A stretch of 64,000 nucleotides of DNA from Erysipelotrichaceae bacterium (lineage in GTDB: Bacteria > Bacillota_I > Bacilli_A > Erysipelotrichales > Coprobacillaceae). Of this stretch, positions 1-8,421 are shown piece after piece. The position numbers and the translations under genes were made by a program. Location: NCBI GenBank assembly GCA_021770925.1, contig JAETPY010000001.1, positions 1 to 64,000 on the forward strand, written 5' to 3'. The first letter of the stretch is position 1. Every line of letters begins with the position of its first letter. Below the pieces are notes generated by a model. The model made no database searches. It was not told where the DNA came from and worked only from the letters and a program-made list of their open reading frames with translations.

Positions 1-201
1 ATCAAGAAATCTAACAACTCACCTCAAACAGAATAACCTTCCATTTGGGGAAAGGGGCTTTATGCACTTTTTTAGGTAAAACATTTATTTCCATTCTTAT
101 TTTTTATTCAGATTAACATCGCCTCATAAGACATTTTAACTTAATTATAATAATTAGACAATAAATCAAGATTAATTTTACTTAAGAAAGTTTAAGATGT
201 T
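1..201. other. left-edge stretch without a recognised gene
   Basis: I see no recognisable gene here. A 27-codon minus-strand ORF (positions 94 to 11) has no ribosome binding site and no family features, so I do not call it. The sequence is AT-rich apart from a short G-run near position 45. Confidence 0.5.
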
Positions 202-255
202 TTGTATACAATCTTAATATAAATTGTATACAATTTTATCGAATGATGTTATAAT
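202..255 (+). promoter_or_regulatory. citrate synthase promoter with two TTGTATACAA palindromes
   Basis: Two identical perfect 10-bp palindromes, TTGTATACAA, lie at 202-211 and 224-233, 22 bp apart centre to centre (about two helical turns). An extended -10 box, TGTTATAAT, ends at 255, and there is no good -35, so the second palindrome sits where the -35 would be. The ribosome binding site TAGGGGGTG precedes the ATG at 285. This looks like a repressor or activator site of GntR type (GTATAC core). The regulator is not in the window. Confidence 0.6.
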
Positions 256-284
256 GGTAATAATTAATTTTAGGGGGTGTTTAC

Positions 285-1625
285 ATGAGTGAATTTATAG
301 ATGGTTTTATTGAAAAAGCTAAAGAAAATAACAATAAAATTGATAACGAGTTATACTCAAAATATGATGTAAAAAAAGGATTGAGAAATGAAGATGGTAC
401 AGGCGTATTAGTTGGACTTACTAAAATAGCTGATGTAGTTGGTTATAAAAGAATCGATGATAAAAAGGTTGATTGTGAAGGGAAACTTTATTATCGAGGG
501 ATTAATGTTGCTGATATTATTAATAAAAGAGAATCGCATCAAAGATTTTTGTTTGAAGAAACATGTTTTTTGATTTTATTTGGCTATTTGCCTAGTGTCA
601 AGGAATTGGAAAACTTTAAAAAGGAGTTATCTGATCGTTATGAATTGCCACCACATTATCTTGAGTCAAAGATTTTAGGGTTTCCCTCTAAAAATCTGAT
701 GAATAAGTTACAACAGGAAGTTTTGATGCTTTATTCATATGATGATGATCCTGATAATATCAGCGCATCAGCAACTATGTATAAAGGATTAAATTTGATT
801 GCTAAAATTCCTTCAATTGTTTGTTATGCATATCGTAGTAAAGTACATTATTTTGATAAAGAAAGCTTATATATTCATCAAATTAGATCAGATTTGTCAA
901 TTGCTGAAAATATTTTATATCTTTTAAGAGATCATAAACAATTTACAGCAAAAGAAGCCGAAGTTCTTGATATGTGTCTAGTTTTACACGCTGATCATGG
1001 GGGTGGAAACAATTCAACATTTACTAATGTAGTAATTAGTTCTACTGGAACAGATATTTATTCAAGTTTTGCTGGAGCAATCGGCTCATTGAAGGGACCT
1101 AAACATGGAGGGGCCAATCTAGCAGTTATGAAGCAGATGAAATTAGTTATTGATGAAATCGGCCTAGATGCAGGCGATGAACAAATTGAAATGATTGTTA
1201 GAAAAATCTTAGATAAGAAATTTAATGATAATAGTGGACTGATTTATGGTATTGGGCATGCAGTTTATACTCTTAGTGATCCACGTTGTGTTATTTTAAG
1301 ACAGCAGTGTAAAGAATTAGCATTAGAAAAAGGTCGTGAAACTGAATTTGATTTTTACTATCGTTTTGAACAATTAGCAATAAAGGAAATAAAGAAGCGA
1401 AAAGGTATTACTGTTTGTGCTAATGTTGATTTTTACAGTGGCTTAATTTATGATATGTTATGTATTCCGACTGAATTATACACTTTAATGTTTGTGGTAG
1501 GGCGAGCAGTAGGATGGTTAGCTCATAATATTGAAAACAAATTATATTCTGGTCGTATTATCCGTCCAGCAGCTAAATATGTTGGAGAAACATATGAATA
1601 TATCCCGATAGATAAACGAAAATAA
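285..1625 (+). CDS. citrate synthase (citrate/2-methylcitrate synthase family)
   Basis: Condenses acetyl-CoA (or propionyl-CoA) with oxaloacetate in the cytoplasm. The 446-residue product has the family's key residues: H238 in HADHGGGN, H274 in GPKHGGAN, H325 in GIGHAVY and D382 in NVDFYSG, corresponding to the His/His/Asp catalytic and binding set. The N-terminus (about 60 residues before the core) is somewhat long, as in Gram-positive relatives. The ATG at 285 follows a clear ribosome binding site. It is monocistronic, with a terminator directly after the stop. No aconitase or isocitrate dehydrogenase lies nearby, so whether it feeds glutamate synthesis or a methylcitrate reaction cannot be told from this window. 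Confidence 0.95.
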   Translation: MSEFIDGFIEKAKENNNKIDNELYSKYDVKKGLRNEDGTGVLVGLTKIADVVGYKRIDDKKVDCEGKLYYRGINVADIINKRESHQRFLFEETCFLILFGYLPSVKELENFKKELSDRYELPPHYLESKILGFPSKNLMNKLQQEVLMLYSYDDDPDNISASATMYKGLNLIAKIPSIVCYAYRSKVHYFDKESLYIHQIRSDLSIAENILYLLRDHKQFTAKEAEVLDMCLVLHADHGGGNNSTFTNVVISSTGTDIYSSFAGAIGSLKGPKHGGANLAVMKQMKLVIDEIGLDAGDEQIEMIVRKILDKKFNDNSGLIYGIGHAVYTLSDPRCVILRQQCKELALEKGRETEFDFYYRFEQLAIKEIKKRKGITVCANVDFYSGLIYDMLCIPTELYTLMFVVGRAVGWLAHNIENKLYSGRIIRPAAKYVGETYEYIPIDKRK

Positions 1626-1645
1626 GCTTTTAGGCTTATTTTTAT
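1618..1645 (+). terminator. intrinsic terminator after citrate synthase
   Basis: Hairpin with arms AATAAGC and GCTTATT followed by a T-run. The stop codon lies in the 5' arm. Confidence 0.8.
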
Positions 1646-1724
1646 ATGGGTTTATTTTGATAAAAATTATAAAGTTAAAGCTATTATTTATATGACTAAG
1701 ATAAACACAATATACTAATGACTT

Positions 1725-1790
1725 AAAAAATGGTTAAAAGATGCAGGAATAATTGATGCATACTACACTAAGCTGATGGCAGAATTATAA
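1725..1790 (+). pseudogene. possible remnant of a C-terminal coding fragment
   Basis: A short open stretch reads LKKWLKDAGIIDAYYTKLMA and two more residues before a TAA at 1788-1790. It has no start codon or ribosome binding site, and a stop precedes it in frame. The composition looks protein-like (amphipathic, W, YY), unlike the neighbouring AT-rich spacer, so it could be the tail of a decayed gene. I do not recognise the family. It may equally be chance. Confidence 0.25.
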
Positions 1791-1820
1791 AAAAACAGAT
1801 CAGGTATGATCTGATCTGTA
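1789..1820 (-). terminator. intrinsic terminator of ilvE
   Basis: On the minus strand the hairpin has arms ACAGATCAG and CTGATCTGT with a short loop, followed by a run of T. Confidence 0.85.
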
Positions 1821-1833
1821 TATAATATTTTAA

Positions 1834-2898
1834 TTATTTAATATGACGTACCCAACCATATTTGTCTTCTAGTCGACCCCATTGAATTCCTGTTAAAGTA
1901 TCATAAAGTTTTTGTGTTAAATCCCCAGTTTTAAAGTTGTTAATAACAATTTCTTCTCCTTTATAATAAAGCTGGCCAACTGGTGAAATTACTGCAGCTG
2001 TACCTGTACCAAAAGCTTCAGTTAGTTTACCATTACGTCCTGCTTTCATTAATTCGTCGATACTAAGTTCACGTTCTTCAACTTTATATCCCCAATCTTT
2101 AAGAATATGGATAATTGAATCACGTGTAACCCCAGGTAATACAGATCCTTCAAGAGGAGCAGTAACAATAGTGTCGTTAATTACAAACATTACATTCATT
2201 GTTCCAACTTCTTCAACATATTTACGATGAACACCATCTAGCCATAAAACTTGAGTATAGCCATGAGATTCAGCTTTTACTTGGGCAGCTATGCTGGCAG
2301 CGTAGTTTCCACCACATTTAGTAAATCCAGTTCCGCCCTTAACAGCACGAACATATTCATCTTCAACCCAAATTTTTACTGGATTCACTCCTTCAGGATA
2401 ATAATTTCCTACAGGTGATAAAATAATTACAAATTTATATGTTTTAGCGGGATGAACCCCAACTCCTGCTTCACTAGAAAACATAAATGGTCGAATGTAT
2501 AATGATGTATCTTTAGCTGTAGGGATCCAGTCTTGTTCATACTTAACGATTGCTTCAACAGCTTCAACAAACATTTCTTCCGGTAATTCAGCCATGCAGA
2601 TACGTCTGTTTGAATTGATCATTCTTCGTGCGTTCATTTCTGGTCTAAATAATGTGATATTTCCTTCAGGATCACGATATGCTTTTAATCCTTCAAATGT
2701 CTCTTGGGCATAGTGTAATACCATAGTAGCTGGATCCATAGCAATAGGTCCGTAGGGAACGATTCTTGCATCATGCCAGCCTTTACCCTCAGTATAATCC
2801 ATCATAAACATATGATCGGTAAAATAGTTACCAAAGCCTAAATTATTTTGATCTGGTTTTTCTTTTAGCGTTTGAGCTCTTTCAATCTTAATTTCCAT
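1834..2898 (-). CDS. ilvE: branched-chain amino acid aminotransferase
   Basis: PLP enzyme of fold type IV that interconverts leucine, isoleucine and valine with their 2-oxo acids, using glutamate/2-oxoglutarate. The 354-residue protein belongs to the longer BCAT class. K194 in GTGFTKCGGNYAAS is the PLP lysine, and the phosphate-binding GTGTAAV region lies near the C-terminus. The ATG follows AAGGGGGT. It is a single-gene unit with its own promoter about 30 bases upstream and a strong terminator. The leader is too short for a T-box. No other branched-chain genes are in the window. Confidence 0.95.
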   Translation of the reverse strand: MEIKIERAQTLKEKPDQNNLGFGNYFTDHMFMMDYTEGKGWHDARIVPYGPIAMDPATMVLHYAQETFEGLKAYRDPEGNITLFRPEMNARRMINSNRRICMAELPEEMFVEAVEAIVKYEQDWIPTAKDTSLYIRPFMFSSEAGVGVHPAKTYKFVIILSPVGNYYPEGVNPVKIWVEDEYVRAVKGGTGFTKCGGNYAASIAAQVKAESHGYTQVLWLDGVHRKYVEEVGTMNVMFVINDTIVTAPLEGSVLPGVTRDSIIHILKDWGYKVEERELSIDELMKAGRNGKLTEAFGTGTAAVISPVGQLYYKGEEIVINNFKTGDLTQKLYDTLTGIQWGRLEDKYGWVRHIK

Positions 2899-2927
2899 TA
2901 TTAAAATACCCCCTTAATTTATCTATA

Positions 2928-2956
2928 AGTATACTCTTATTTGGGGTATGTTACAA
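2928..2956 (-). promoter_or_regulatory. sigma-A promoter of ilvE
   Basis: Read on the minus strand: -35 TTGTAA (2956-2951), a 17-bp spacer, then -10 TATACT (2933-2928). The distance to the ATG at 2898 is about 30 bases. Confidence 0.7.
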
Positions 2957-3052
2957 GATAGAATTTATCTAAGAAATGGGTATAAGATATGATTTTCATG
3001 AAAATGAGTGCTTAATTATAGATAAAACTATATTTTGCTGCTCTTTTTAATG

Positions 3053-3086
3053 AAAAATTAGACAGCTCTTTTTATAACCGCCTAAT
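3053..3086 (-). terminator. probable terminator of the isochorismatase-family gene
   Basis: On the minus strand a 7-bp stem (ATTAGGC with GTCTAAT, one G-U pair) is followed by five T. It is a weaker terminator than its neighbours. Confidence 0.5.
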
Positions 3087-3094
3087 CTATTAAA

Positions 3095-3613
3095 CTAAAT
3101 TATTTTTATGTGCAGGTTTTTCATTATATCGAGAGCTTTTTGCTCTAGGACAGGGTCATTGCTAGCAATTCCTTTTGTATCAATAATTATTGTTGATTCT
3201 GGTAGAGCAGCTTTAATAATTACAGCATTAGAAATAACACAAATATTAGAAACAACACCAGCTAAAGTTATTTCATCATAATTTTTGCTTTTTAAATAAT
3301 TGCCTAATTCTAGAGAGCCAAAAGATTCTTTTAAAATTTTTTTATCATTTACAGCTAGTTCATTTATTTTACCAAACAAATGCCATCCTTCACTGTTTTC
3401 AATACAATGAGTAATCGGTAAATTTTTACCCTCCTGGGTTTCTAAATAATTTTCTTGATGTGTGTCATATGTAAAAATAACATCGTCATTATTATGATGA
3501 TATTTATTGATTAAATTAACTAAATAATCCTCTAGTGTAACAGCTTTTTCAAATCCAAGACTACCATTTACAAAATCGTTTTGATAATCAATTACAACTA
3601 ATAATTTTTTCAT
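3095..3613 (-). CDS. isochorismatase-family cysteine hydrolase, probable nicotinamidase
   Basis: Predicted to hydrolyse nicotinamide to nicotinate for NAD salvage. The 172-residue protein carries the family triad D9 (VIDYQNDF), K95 (KESFGS) and C125 (GVVSNICV). D50, H52 and H69 sit where PncA-type nicotinamidases bind their metal, which favours nicotinamidase over isochorismatase. The ATG follows GGAGG. It is monocistronic. The substrate is inferred from the metal-site residues and could be another small amide. Confidence 0.8.
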   Translation of the reverse strand: MKKLLVVIDYQNDFVNGSLGFEKAVTLEDYLVNLINKYHHNNDDVIFTYDTHQENYLETQEGKNLPITHCIENSEGWHLFGKINELAVNDKKILKESFGSLELGNYLKSKNYDEITLAGVVSNICVISNAVIIKAALPESTIIIDTKGIASNDPVLEQKALDIMKNLHIKII

Positions 3614-3743
3614 CTCAAGCCTCCATCTTTTTGATTCATTTTAACATTATTAATTAGTAATGTAAATATACACAAATAAGAGATTATAACTTAAATAAAA
3701 GAAATAAAAAGTTTAGAGACTATAAAGATTTTATAATTTAGTA

Positions 3744-3882
3744 TATAATTTAACATAACTATTTAATAAATAGTTATGTTAAAATCGTTCGAATTAATAG
3801 ATGTTAATGAGGTACGTAATTTTATTAATGGGATAAAGGATGGATAGAAAGTCACAATTTGTGAACATCCTGTGACTTTTTT
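3744..3882 (+). ncRNA. candidate small transcription unit upstream of feoAB
   Basis: A -10-like TATAAT (3744-3749) runs into a 17-bp perfect inverted repeat with a one-base centre (3749-3783, arms around AACATAACTATTTA). A 24-codon ORF without a ribosome binding site follows (3776-3847), and then an intrinsic terminator (3848-3882). The palindrome could be an operator or the 5' hairpin of a small RNA of about 130 nt. No good -35 is visible. Function unknown. The position suggests a link to the iron-uptake operon, but nothing proves it. Confidence 0.35.
3848..3882 (+). terminator. intrinsic terminator upstream of the feoAB promoter
   Basis: Arms AAAGTCACA and TGTGACTTT with a 14-base loop, then six T. 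It lies before the feoAB promoter and so ends some upstream transcript. Confidence 0.75.
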
Positions 3883-3910
3883 ATATTTCAGTTTTATAAT
3901 ATAGAAGGAA

Positions 3911-3940
3911 TTGACTTATTTAGGTAATAAATCATATAAT
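3911..3940 (+). promoter_or_regulatory. feoAB promoter with inverted repeat in the spacer
   Basis: -35 TTGACT (3911-3916), an 18-bp spacer and -10 TATAAT (3935-3940). The spacer and flanks contain an imperfect inverted repeat, TGACTTATT-N5-AATAAATCA (3912-3934), with 8 of 9 positions paired, exactly where a repressor would block RNA polymerase. A Fur or DtxR-type iron regulator is the natural candidate by context. The sequence is not a textbook Fur box. The leader is about 125 nt. Confidence 0.6.
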
Positions 3941-4073
3941 AAGCAATGTATTATTAAATTAAAAATTTAATTTTAAAATAAAAATTATATACTAACGAAG
4001 TTAAATAATATTTTAACAGTAATATATATGTATCAGATGATTTAGGAGTGTATAAATTATAGGAGGGATTATA

Positions 4074-4310
4074 ATGACATTAGATAAATTAACACCTGGA
4101 ATGAGTGGTAAAATTACTGTTGTTCATGGAGAGGGACTACTACGACGACGTTTACTAGAAATGGGTTTAACCCCTAAAACAGTAGTTAAGGTTCGTAAAG
4201 TTGCTCCTATGGGAGATCCAATTGAATTATATTTACGTAGTTATGTTTTAACGATTAGAAAAGACGATGCGTCAATGATAGAAGTTGAGGAGATTAACAA
4301 TGATAAATAA
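4074..4310 (+). CDS. feoA: ferrous iron transport protein A
   Basis: Small cytoplasmic SH3-like partner of FeoB, needed for ferrous iron uptake. The 78 residues have the typical pattern, including GEGLLRRRLLEMGLTP and the PMGDPIELYLRSY strand region. The ATG follows AGGAGGG. It overlaps feoB by 11 bp, so translation is probably coupled. A promoter with an operator-like repeat lies about 130 bases upstream. Confidence 0.93.
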   Translation: MTLDKLTPGMSGKITVVHGEGLLRRRLLEMGLTPKTVVKVRKVAPMGDPIELYLRSYVLTIRKDDASMIEVEEINNDK

Positions 4311-6312
4311 AACAATTGCTTTAATTGGAAATCAAAATTGTGGGAAAACAACACTTTTTAATGCTTTGACTGGTTCTAATCAACATGTCGGTAATTTTCC
4401 TGGAGTTACAGTCGAACAAAAATCAGGAACTATAAAAAAGCATCCTGCCATTAAATTAGTTGATCTTCCAGGTATCTATTCATTAACCCCATATACAATG
4501 GAAGAAATTGTTTCTACTGATTTTTTAATCAAAGAAAAGCCATCGATGATTATTAATATTATTGATGCAACTAGTATTGAAAGAAATTTGTATTTAACAA
4601 TGCAGTTATTGGAATTGAATATTCCAATGATCTTAGCTTTAAATATGATGGATGAGGTTATCAGTAGTGGTAACTGTATTGATGTTGAAGGATTACAAGA
4701 TGCTTTAGGATTAAGGGTAATTCCTCTTTCAGCTAGTAAAAATGAAGGAATTGAAGAACTGATTGAAGCAATTGAATCGATATTAAAGGAAAATAACTGT
4801 TCACATTTAGATTTATGCAGGGGTGAGATTCATAAAGCAATTCATTCAATTAATCACTTAATTGAAGAAAACGCAATAAAAGCTGATCTTCCAAGACGTT
4901 TTGCAGTTACTAAAGTGATTGAAGGTGATCAGGAAATAATAAAACAGTTAAAACTAGATACTCAGCAGCTGCATATTATTGAACACATTATTAAAGATAT
5001 GGAGGAAAAGGAAGAACTTGATAAAGATGCTGCATTAGTAGAAATGCGTTATCAGATTATTGAGAATATTACAAGCAAAACAGTATTTAAGGAACAGGAA
5101 ACTACTGGGCAGGTACGTTCTGAAAAAATAGATGCTATTTTGACTCATAAGTATTTGGGAATACCAATCTTTATTATTATAATGCTGTTGATTTTCTTTT
5201 TAACATTTAATGTAATTGGGGCACCTTTACAATCTTTAATGGAAATAGGGGTGGATTTTATTGGTGAAACAATAATTACATTTTTGTCTAACCATCAAGT
5301 TGCTCCCTGGCTGATTTCTTTACTGGAAGATGGTGTGATTGCTGGAGTGGGTAGTGTTTTATCATTTTTACCATTGATTGTTGTCTTGTTTTTCTTTTTA
5401 TCGATGCTTGAAGATAGTGGTTATATGGCACGGGTTGCTTTTGTTATGGATAAATTATTAAGAAAAATCGGGTTATCCGGAAAATCATTTGTTCCGATGC
5501 TGATTGGATTTGGCTGTTCAGTTCCTGCAATTATGGCAACAAGAACTCTATCATCACAGCGAGATCGTAAGATGACAATAGTTGTGACCCCATTTATGTC
5601 TTGTAGTGCAAAATTACCGATTTATGGAATGATCATTGCTGCTTTTTTTAGTACTAAAGCACCATTTGTAATGATTACAATTTATTGTATAGGAATTTTA
5701 GTAGCTGTTTTTTCAGCGTTATTACTAAAAGCGACGATCTTTCCAGGGGATCCAATTCCGTTTGTAATGGAACTGCCAAGTTATCGAATTCCTACTGCTA
5801 AAAACGTTATTATGCATATGTGGGAAAAAGCAAAAGATTTTTTAAAGAAAGCTTTTACAATTATCTTTATTGCTTCTTTGCTGATTTGGTTTTTACAAAG
5901 TTTCAATTTTAGATTTGAAATGGTTAGTGACAGTTCAAAAAGTATTCTAGCTTTTATTGGAAATAAACTATCTTTTATATTTACTCCATTAGGTTTTTCA
6001 GATTGGCGTTTATCAACCTCATTGATTACTGGGGTTACTGCAAAAGAATCAGTTGTATCAACATTGTCGGTATTAACTAATTCAGGTACTCCAAATGCTT
6101 TATATCATGCTTTAAATGGATTACTTACACCTGCAAGTGCTTTTGCCTTTTTGACATTTACAGTTTTATATATGCCCTGTGTTGCGGCTTTTGCAGCAAC
6201 AAAAAGAGAATTAGGTTCGTGGATTCAGGCAATTTTAACAGCATTATATCAAACTGGCATAGCCTATGTTGTTGCTTTTATTGTTTATCATTTTGCTTTA
6301 TTGATTTCTTAG
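4300..6312 (+). CDS. feoB: ferrous iron transport protein B (GTPase-coupled permease)
   Basis: Membrane permease for ferrous iron with an N-terminal G domain. Visible motifs are G1 GNQNCGKTT, G2 in FPGVTVEQ, G3 DLPG, G4 NMMD and G5 SASK, then a helical insert, then about nine to eleven membrane segments with Gate motifs around FGCSVPAIMATRTL and PFMSCSAKLPIYG, both with the conserved Cys. I chose the ATG at 4300 (670 residues, start MINKTIAL). The in-frame TTG at 4285 lies within the GAGGAG ribosome binding site. No feoC follows; the next gene is 49 bases away. Confidence 0.95.
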   Translation: MINKTIALIGNQNCGKTTLFNALTGSNQHVGNFPGVTVEQKSGTIKKHPAIKLVDLPGIYSLTPYTMEEIVSTDFLIKEKPSMIINIIDATSIERNLYLTMQLLELNIPMILALNMMDEVISSGNCIDVEGLQDALGLRVIPLSASKNEGIEELIEAIESILKENNCSHLDLCRGEIHKAIHSINHLIEENAIKADLPRRFAVTKVIEGDQEIIKQLKLDTQQLHIIEHIIKDMEEKEELDKDAALVEMRYQIIENITSKTVFKEQETTGQVRSEKIDAILTHKYLGIPIFIIIMLLIFFLTFNVIGAPLQSLMEIGVDFIGETIITFLSNHQVAPWLISLLEDGVIAGVGSVLSFLPLIVVLFFFLSMLEDSGYMARVAFVMDKLLRKIGLSGKSFVPMLIGFGCSVPAIMATRTLSSQRDRKMTIVVTPFMSCSAKLPIYGMIIAAFFSTKAPFVMITIYCIGILVAVFSALLLKATIFPGDPIPFVMELPSYRIPTAKNVIMHMWEKAKDFLKKAFTIIFIASLLIWFLQSFNFRFEMVSDSSKSILAFIGNKLSFIFTPLGFSDWRLSTSLITGVTAKESVVSTLSVLTNSGTPNALYHALNGLLTPASAFAFLTFTVLYMPCVAAFAATKRELGSWIQAILTALYQTGIAYVVAFIVYHFALLIS

Positions 6313-6361
6313 TCAACAAATAATATAATAATCGTGTATATTTTTGAAAGGACTTACAATT

Positions 6362-7003
6362 ATGGACAAGAATTTGAAAGAAATTATTAAAATTAGAGAA
6401 GATAAAATGATTAGAGCTTTTAGTCAAAATAATATGCAAATAACTTTTGTAGATAATTTTGAACAGTTACATAATTATTTGAAAAGATATTTATGTAATA
6501 AAAAAACAGTTGCTTTAGGAGGATCAATGACTTTATTTGAAACAGGTGTTATTGATTTAATTAAACAAAGTGATGTGATTTTACATGATCGTTATCAGGA
6601 TGGATTATCAAGAGACCAAATGCAGGAAATATTTAGAAAAGCTTTTACAAGTGATATTTTTATTACTAGTACTAATGCATTGACAACAGACGGCTGCCTA
6701 TACAATGTTGATGGCAACGGCAATCGGGTGGCTGCAATGATTTATGGACCTAAAGAAGTTATTGTGATTGCTGGAAAAAATAAAATTTTTGAAACCGAAG
6801 CAGGAGCAATCAATCACATTAAAACAATTAGCGCCCCAGCTAATGCAGTTCGTTTAAATAAAAAAACACCATGTACTAAAACAGGTGAGTGCATGAATTG
6901 TTTATCGCCAGATCGTATTTGCAGCAGTTACGTAAAATTAGGATATCAGGGTAACATTGATCGAATTAAAATAGTCATTGTTAATCAGGATTTAGGATAT
7001 TAA
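6362..7003 (+). CDS. LUD-domain (lactate utilisation-like) protein
   Basis: 213 residues of the LUD fold, related to LutC and to lactate-utilisation proteins without the Fe-S domain. Typical elements are TVALGGSMTLFETGVIDL, SDIFITSTNALTTDG and the C-terminal Cys-containing TGECMNCLSP segment. Function is not established for this stand-alone type. The ATG at 6362 is preceded by GAAAGG; the upstream TTG at 6344 overlaps that site. malQ starts one base after its stop, so the three genes to 8931 form one transcription unit. Confidence 0.8.
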   Translation: MDKNLKEIIKIREDKMIRAFSQNNMQITFVDNFEQLHNYLKRYLCNKKTVALGGSMTLFETGVIDLIKQSDVILHDRYQDGLSRDQMQEIFRKAFTSDIFITSTNALTTDGCLYNVDGNGNRVAAMIYGPKEVIVIAGKNKIFETEAGAINHIKTISAPANAVRLNKKTPCTKTGECMNCLSPDRICSSYVKLGYQGNIDRIKIVIVNQDLGY

Positions 7004-7004
7004 T

Positions 7005-8420
7005 ATGAATGCTGGAATTTTATTTCCTCTATCTAGTTTTCCATCAAGTCATGGAATTGGTGATTTTGGGGAAAATGCTTATAGAATTGTTGATGCTTTG
7101 GCAAAAAATGGGGCAAAATATTTACAAATTTTACCATTTCATCCCTCAACTCAAGCAAATTCGCCATATCGTGGAGTAAGTACATTTGCAGGTGATGAAA
7201 TATATATTGATTTAAAACAATTAGTAGAAACAGGTCTTTTAGATGAGGTACCTGATTATTATGCTGATGCGAAAATGGTCTATTATGATAAAATAAGAGA
7301 ATTTAAGCATAAATATTTATTAAAAGCATATAAAAATTTTAGAGGCGATGATAAATATAATTACTTTTTGAAAAAATGTCCTTGGGTGTTTGATTATGCA
7401 GTATATTGTACTTTTGCTGTTGTTAACAAATCTTATGATTGGGCATCATGGCCTCAAGAATTCAAACAATTTCCTAAATTACATCAAGTTGATTTAACAA
7501 AATATGCAGATGAAATAGGATATTATCAATTTGTTCAGTATATTTTTTATTTACAATGGTTTAATTTTAAAAAATATGCTAATGAAAAAGGAATTAAAAT
7601 TATTGGAGATATGCCATTTTATGTAGATCATGGTTCAGTAGAAGTTTGGCTTGATAATGCATCTTTTATGTTGGATTCTGATGGATATCCAACAGATGTA
7701 GCAGGTGTACCGCCTGATTATTTTAGTGCTACAGGCCAATATTGGGGAAATCCAATTTATGACTGGCATCATTTACAAAATAATAGTTTTAAATTTTGGG
7801 TTGATCGTATAAATTGGGCATGTAAAATTTTTGATATTACAAGAATTGATCATTTTAGAGCCTTTGATTCATATTGGGATATTCCTGCATCATCGTCTAG
7901 TGCAATAGATGGTAGCTGGAAATATGCACCAGGATATGAATTATTTGATTGTCTTTATGAAAAGCTGGGCAATATTGAATTAGTAGCTGAGGATTTAGGG
8001 TATTTGAGAAAAGAAGTTGTTGAACTGAAGGATCATTATCATTTAAAAGGAATGAAGGTATTTCAGTTTATGGTTGATGAAGGATTCGATAAAGTAGATA
8101 ATAGTTATTTTTATCCTGGAACTCATGATAATGAGACAATCAAAGGCTGGATTGATGGTTTGAATCAGCAAACATGTGATAGAATAGTTGAAACTGTTGG
8201 CAATGAACTGCCTTTAAACCTTGCTGTTTTACATTATTGTCTGCATTCAGATGCTAGTGATGTAATTATTCCTATTTGGGATTTGTTAGAGGTAAATAAT
8301 GATCAGCGTTTTAATGTGCCTGGTGAAGTTAATGATACTAATTGGACTTATCGTGTACCTGATCTTTTAACTGTAGAAAAAGGAATAAACTTATTTGGTA
8401 AATTAAGAAAAGAGGATTAA
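7005..8420 (+). CDS. malQ: 4-alpha-glucanotransferase (GH77 amylomaltase)
   Basis: Transfers alpha-1,4-glucan segments between maltodextrins in the cytoplasm. The 471 residues include the N-terminal FPLSSFPSSHGIGDFG, SPYRGVSTFAGDEIYID, the nucleophile Asp in TRIDHFRAF, the acid/base Glu in LVAEDLG and the THDNE transition-state residue. The length is slightly under the usual 490-510. It is tightly packed between the LUD gene and the flavin reductase gene, with one base on either side. No other maltose or glycogen genes are in the window. Confidence 0.92.
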   Translation: MNAGILFPLSSFPSSHGIGDFGENAYRIVDALAKNGAKYLQILPFHPSTQANSPYRGVSTFAGDEIYIDLKQLVETGLLDEVPDYYADAKMVYYDKIREFKHKYLLKAYKNFRGDDKYNYFLKKCPWVFDYAVYCTFAVVNKSYDWASWPQEFKQFPKLHQVDLTKYADEIGYYQFVQYIFYLQWFNFKKYANEKGIKIIGDMPFYVDHGSVEVWLDNASFMLDSDGYPTDVAGVPPDYFSATGQYWGNPIYDWHHLQNNSFKFWVDRINWACKIFDITRIDHFRAFDSYWDIPASSSSAIDGSWKYAPGYELFDCLYEKLGNIELVAEDLGYLRKEVVELKDHYHLKGMKVFQFMVDEGFDKVDNSYFYPGTHDNETIKGWIDGLNQQTCDRIVETVGNELPLNLAVLHYCLHSDASDVIIPIWDLLEVNNDQRFNVPGEVNDTNWTYRVPDLLTVEKGINLFGKLRKED

Positions 8421-8421
8421 A

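Larger units (their letters stand above)
3614..3910. other. intergenic stretch with palindrome and small transcription unit
   Basis: The only structures I see are the 35-bp palindrome, the short ORF and the terminator listed separately. The rest is AT-rich spacer. Start signals of the minus-strand hydrolase lie at its left end. Confidence 0.5.

Noticed and set aside
2899-2960. T-box leader for ilvE
   Set aside because: The promoter lies about 30 bases from the start codon, leaving no room for one.
4285-4300. Upstream TTG/GTG starts for feoB, the LUD gene, panT, dpaB, the kinase, SirA-like gene and sigK
   Set aside because: In most of these the non-ATG start overlaps or lies too close to the ribosome binding site of a well-spaced ATG; for dpaB and the kinase gene it is simply not better supported than the ATG.
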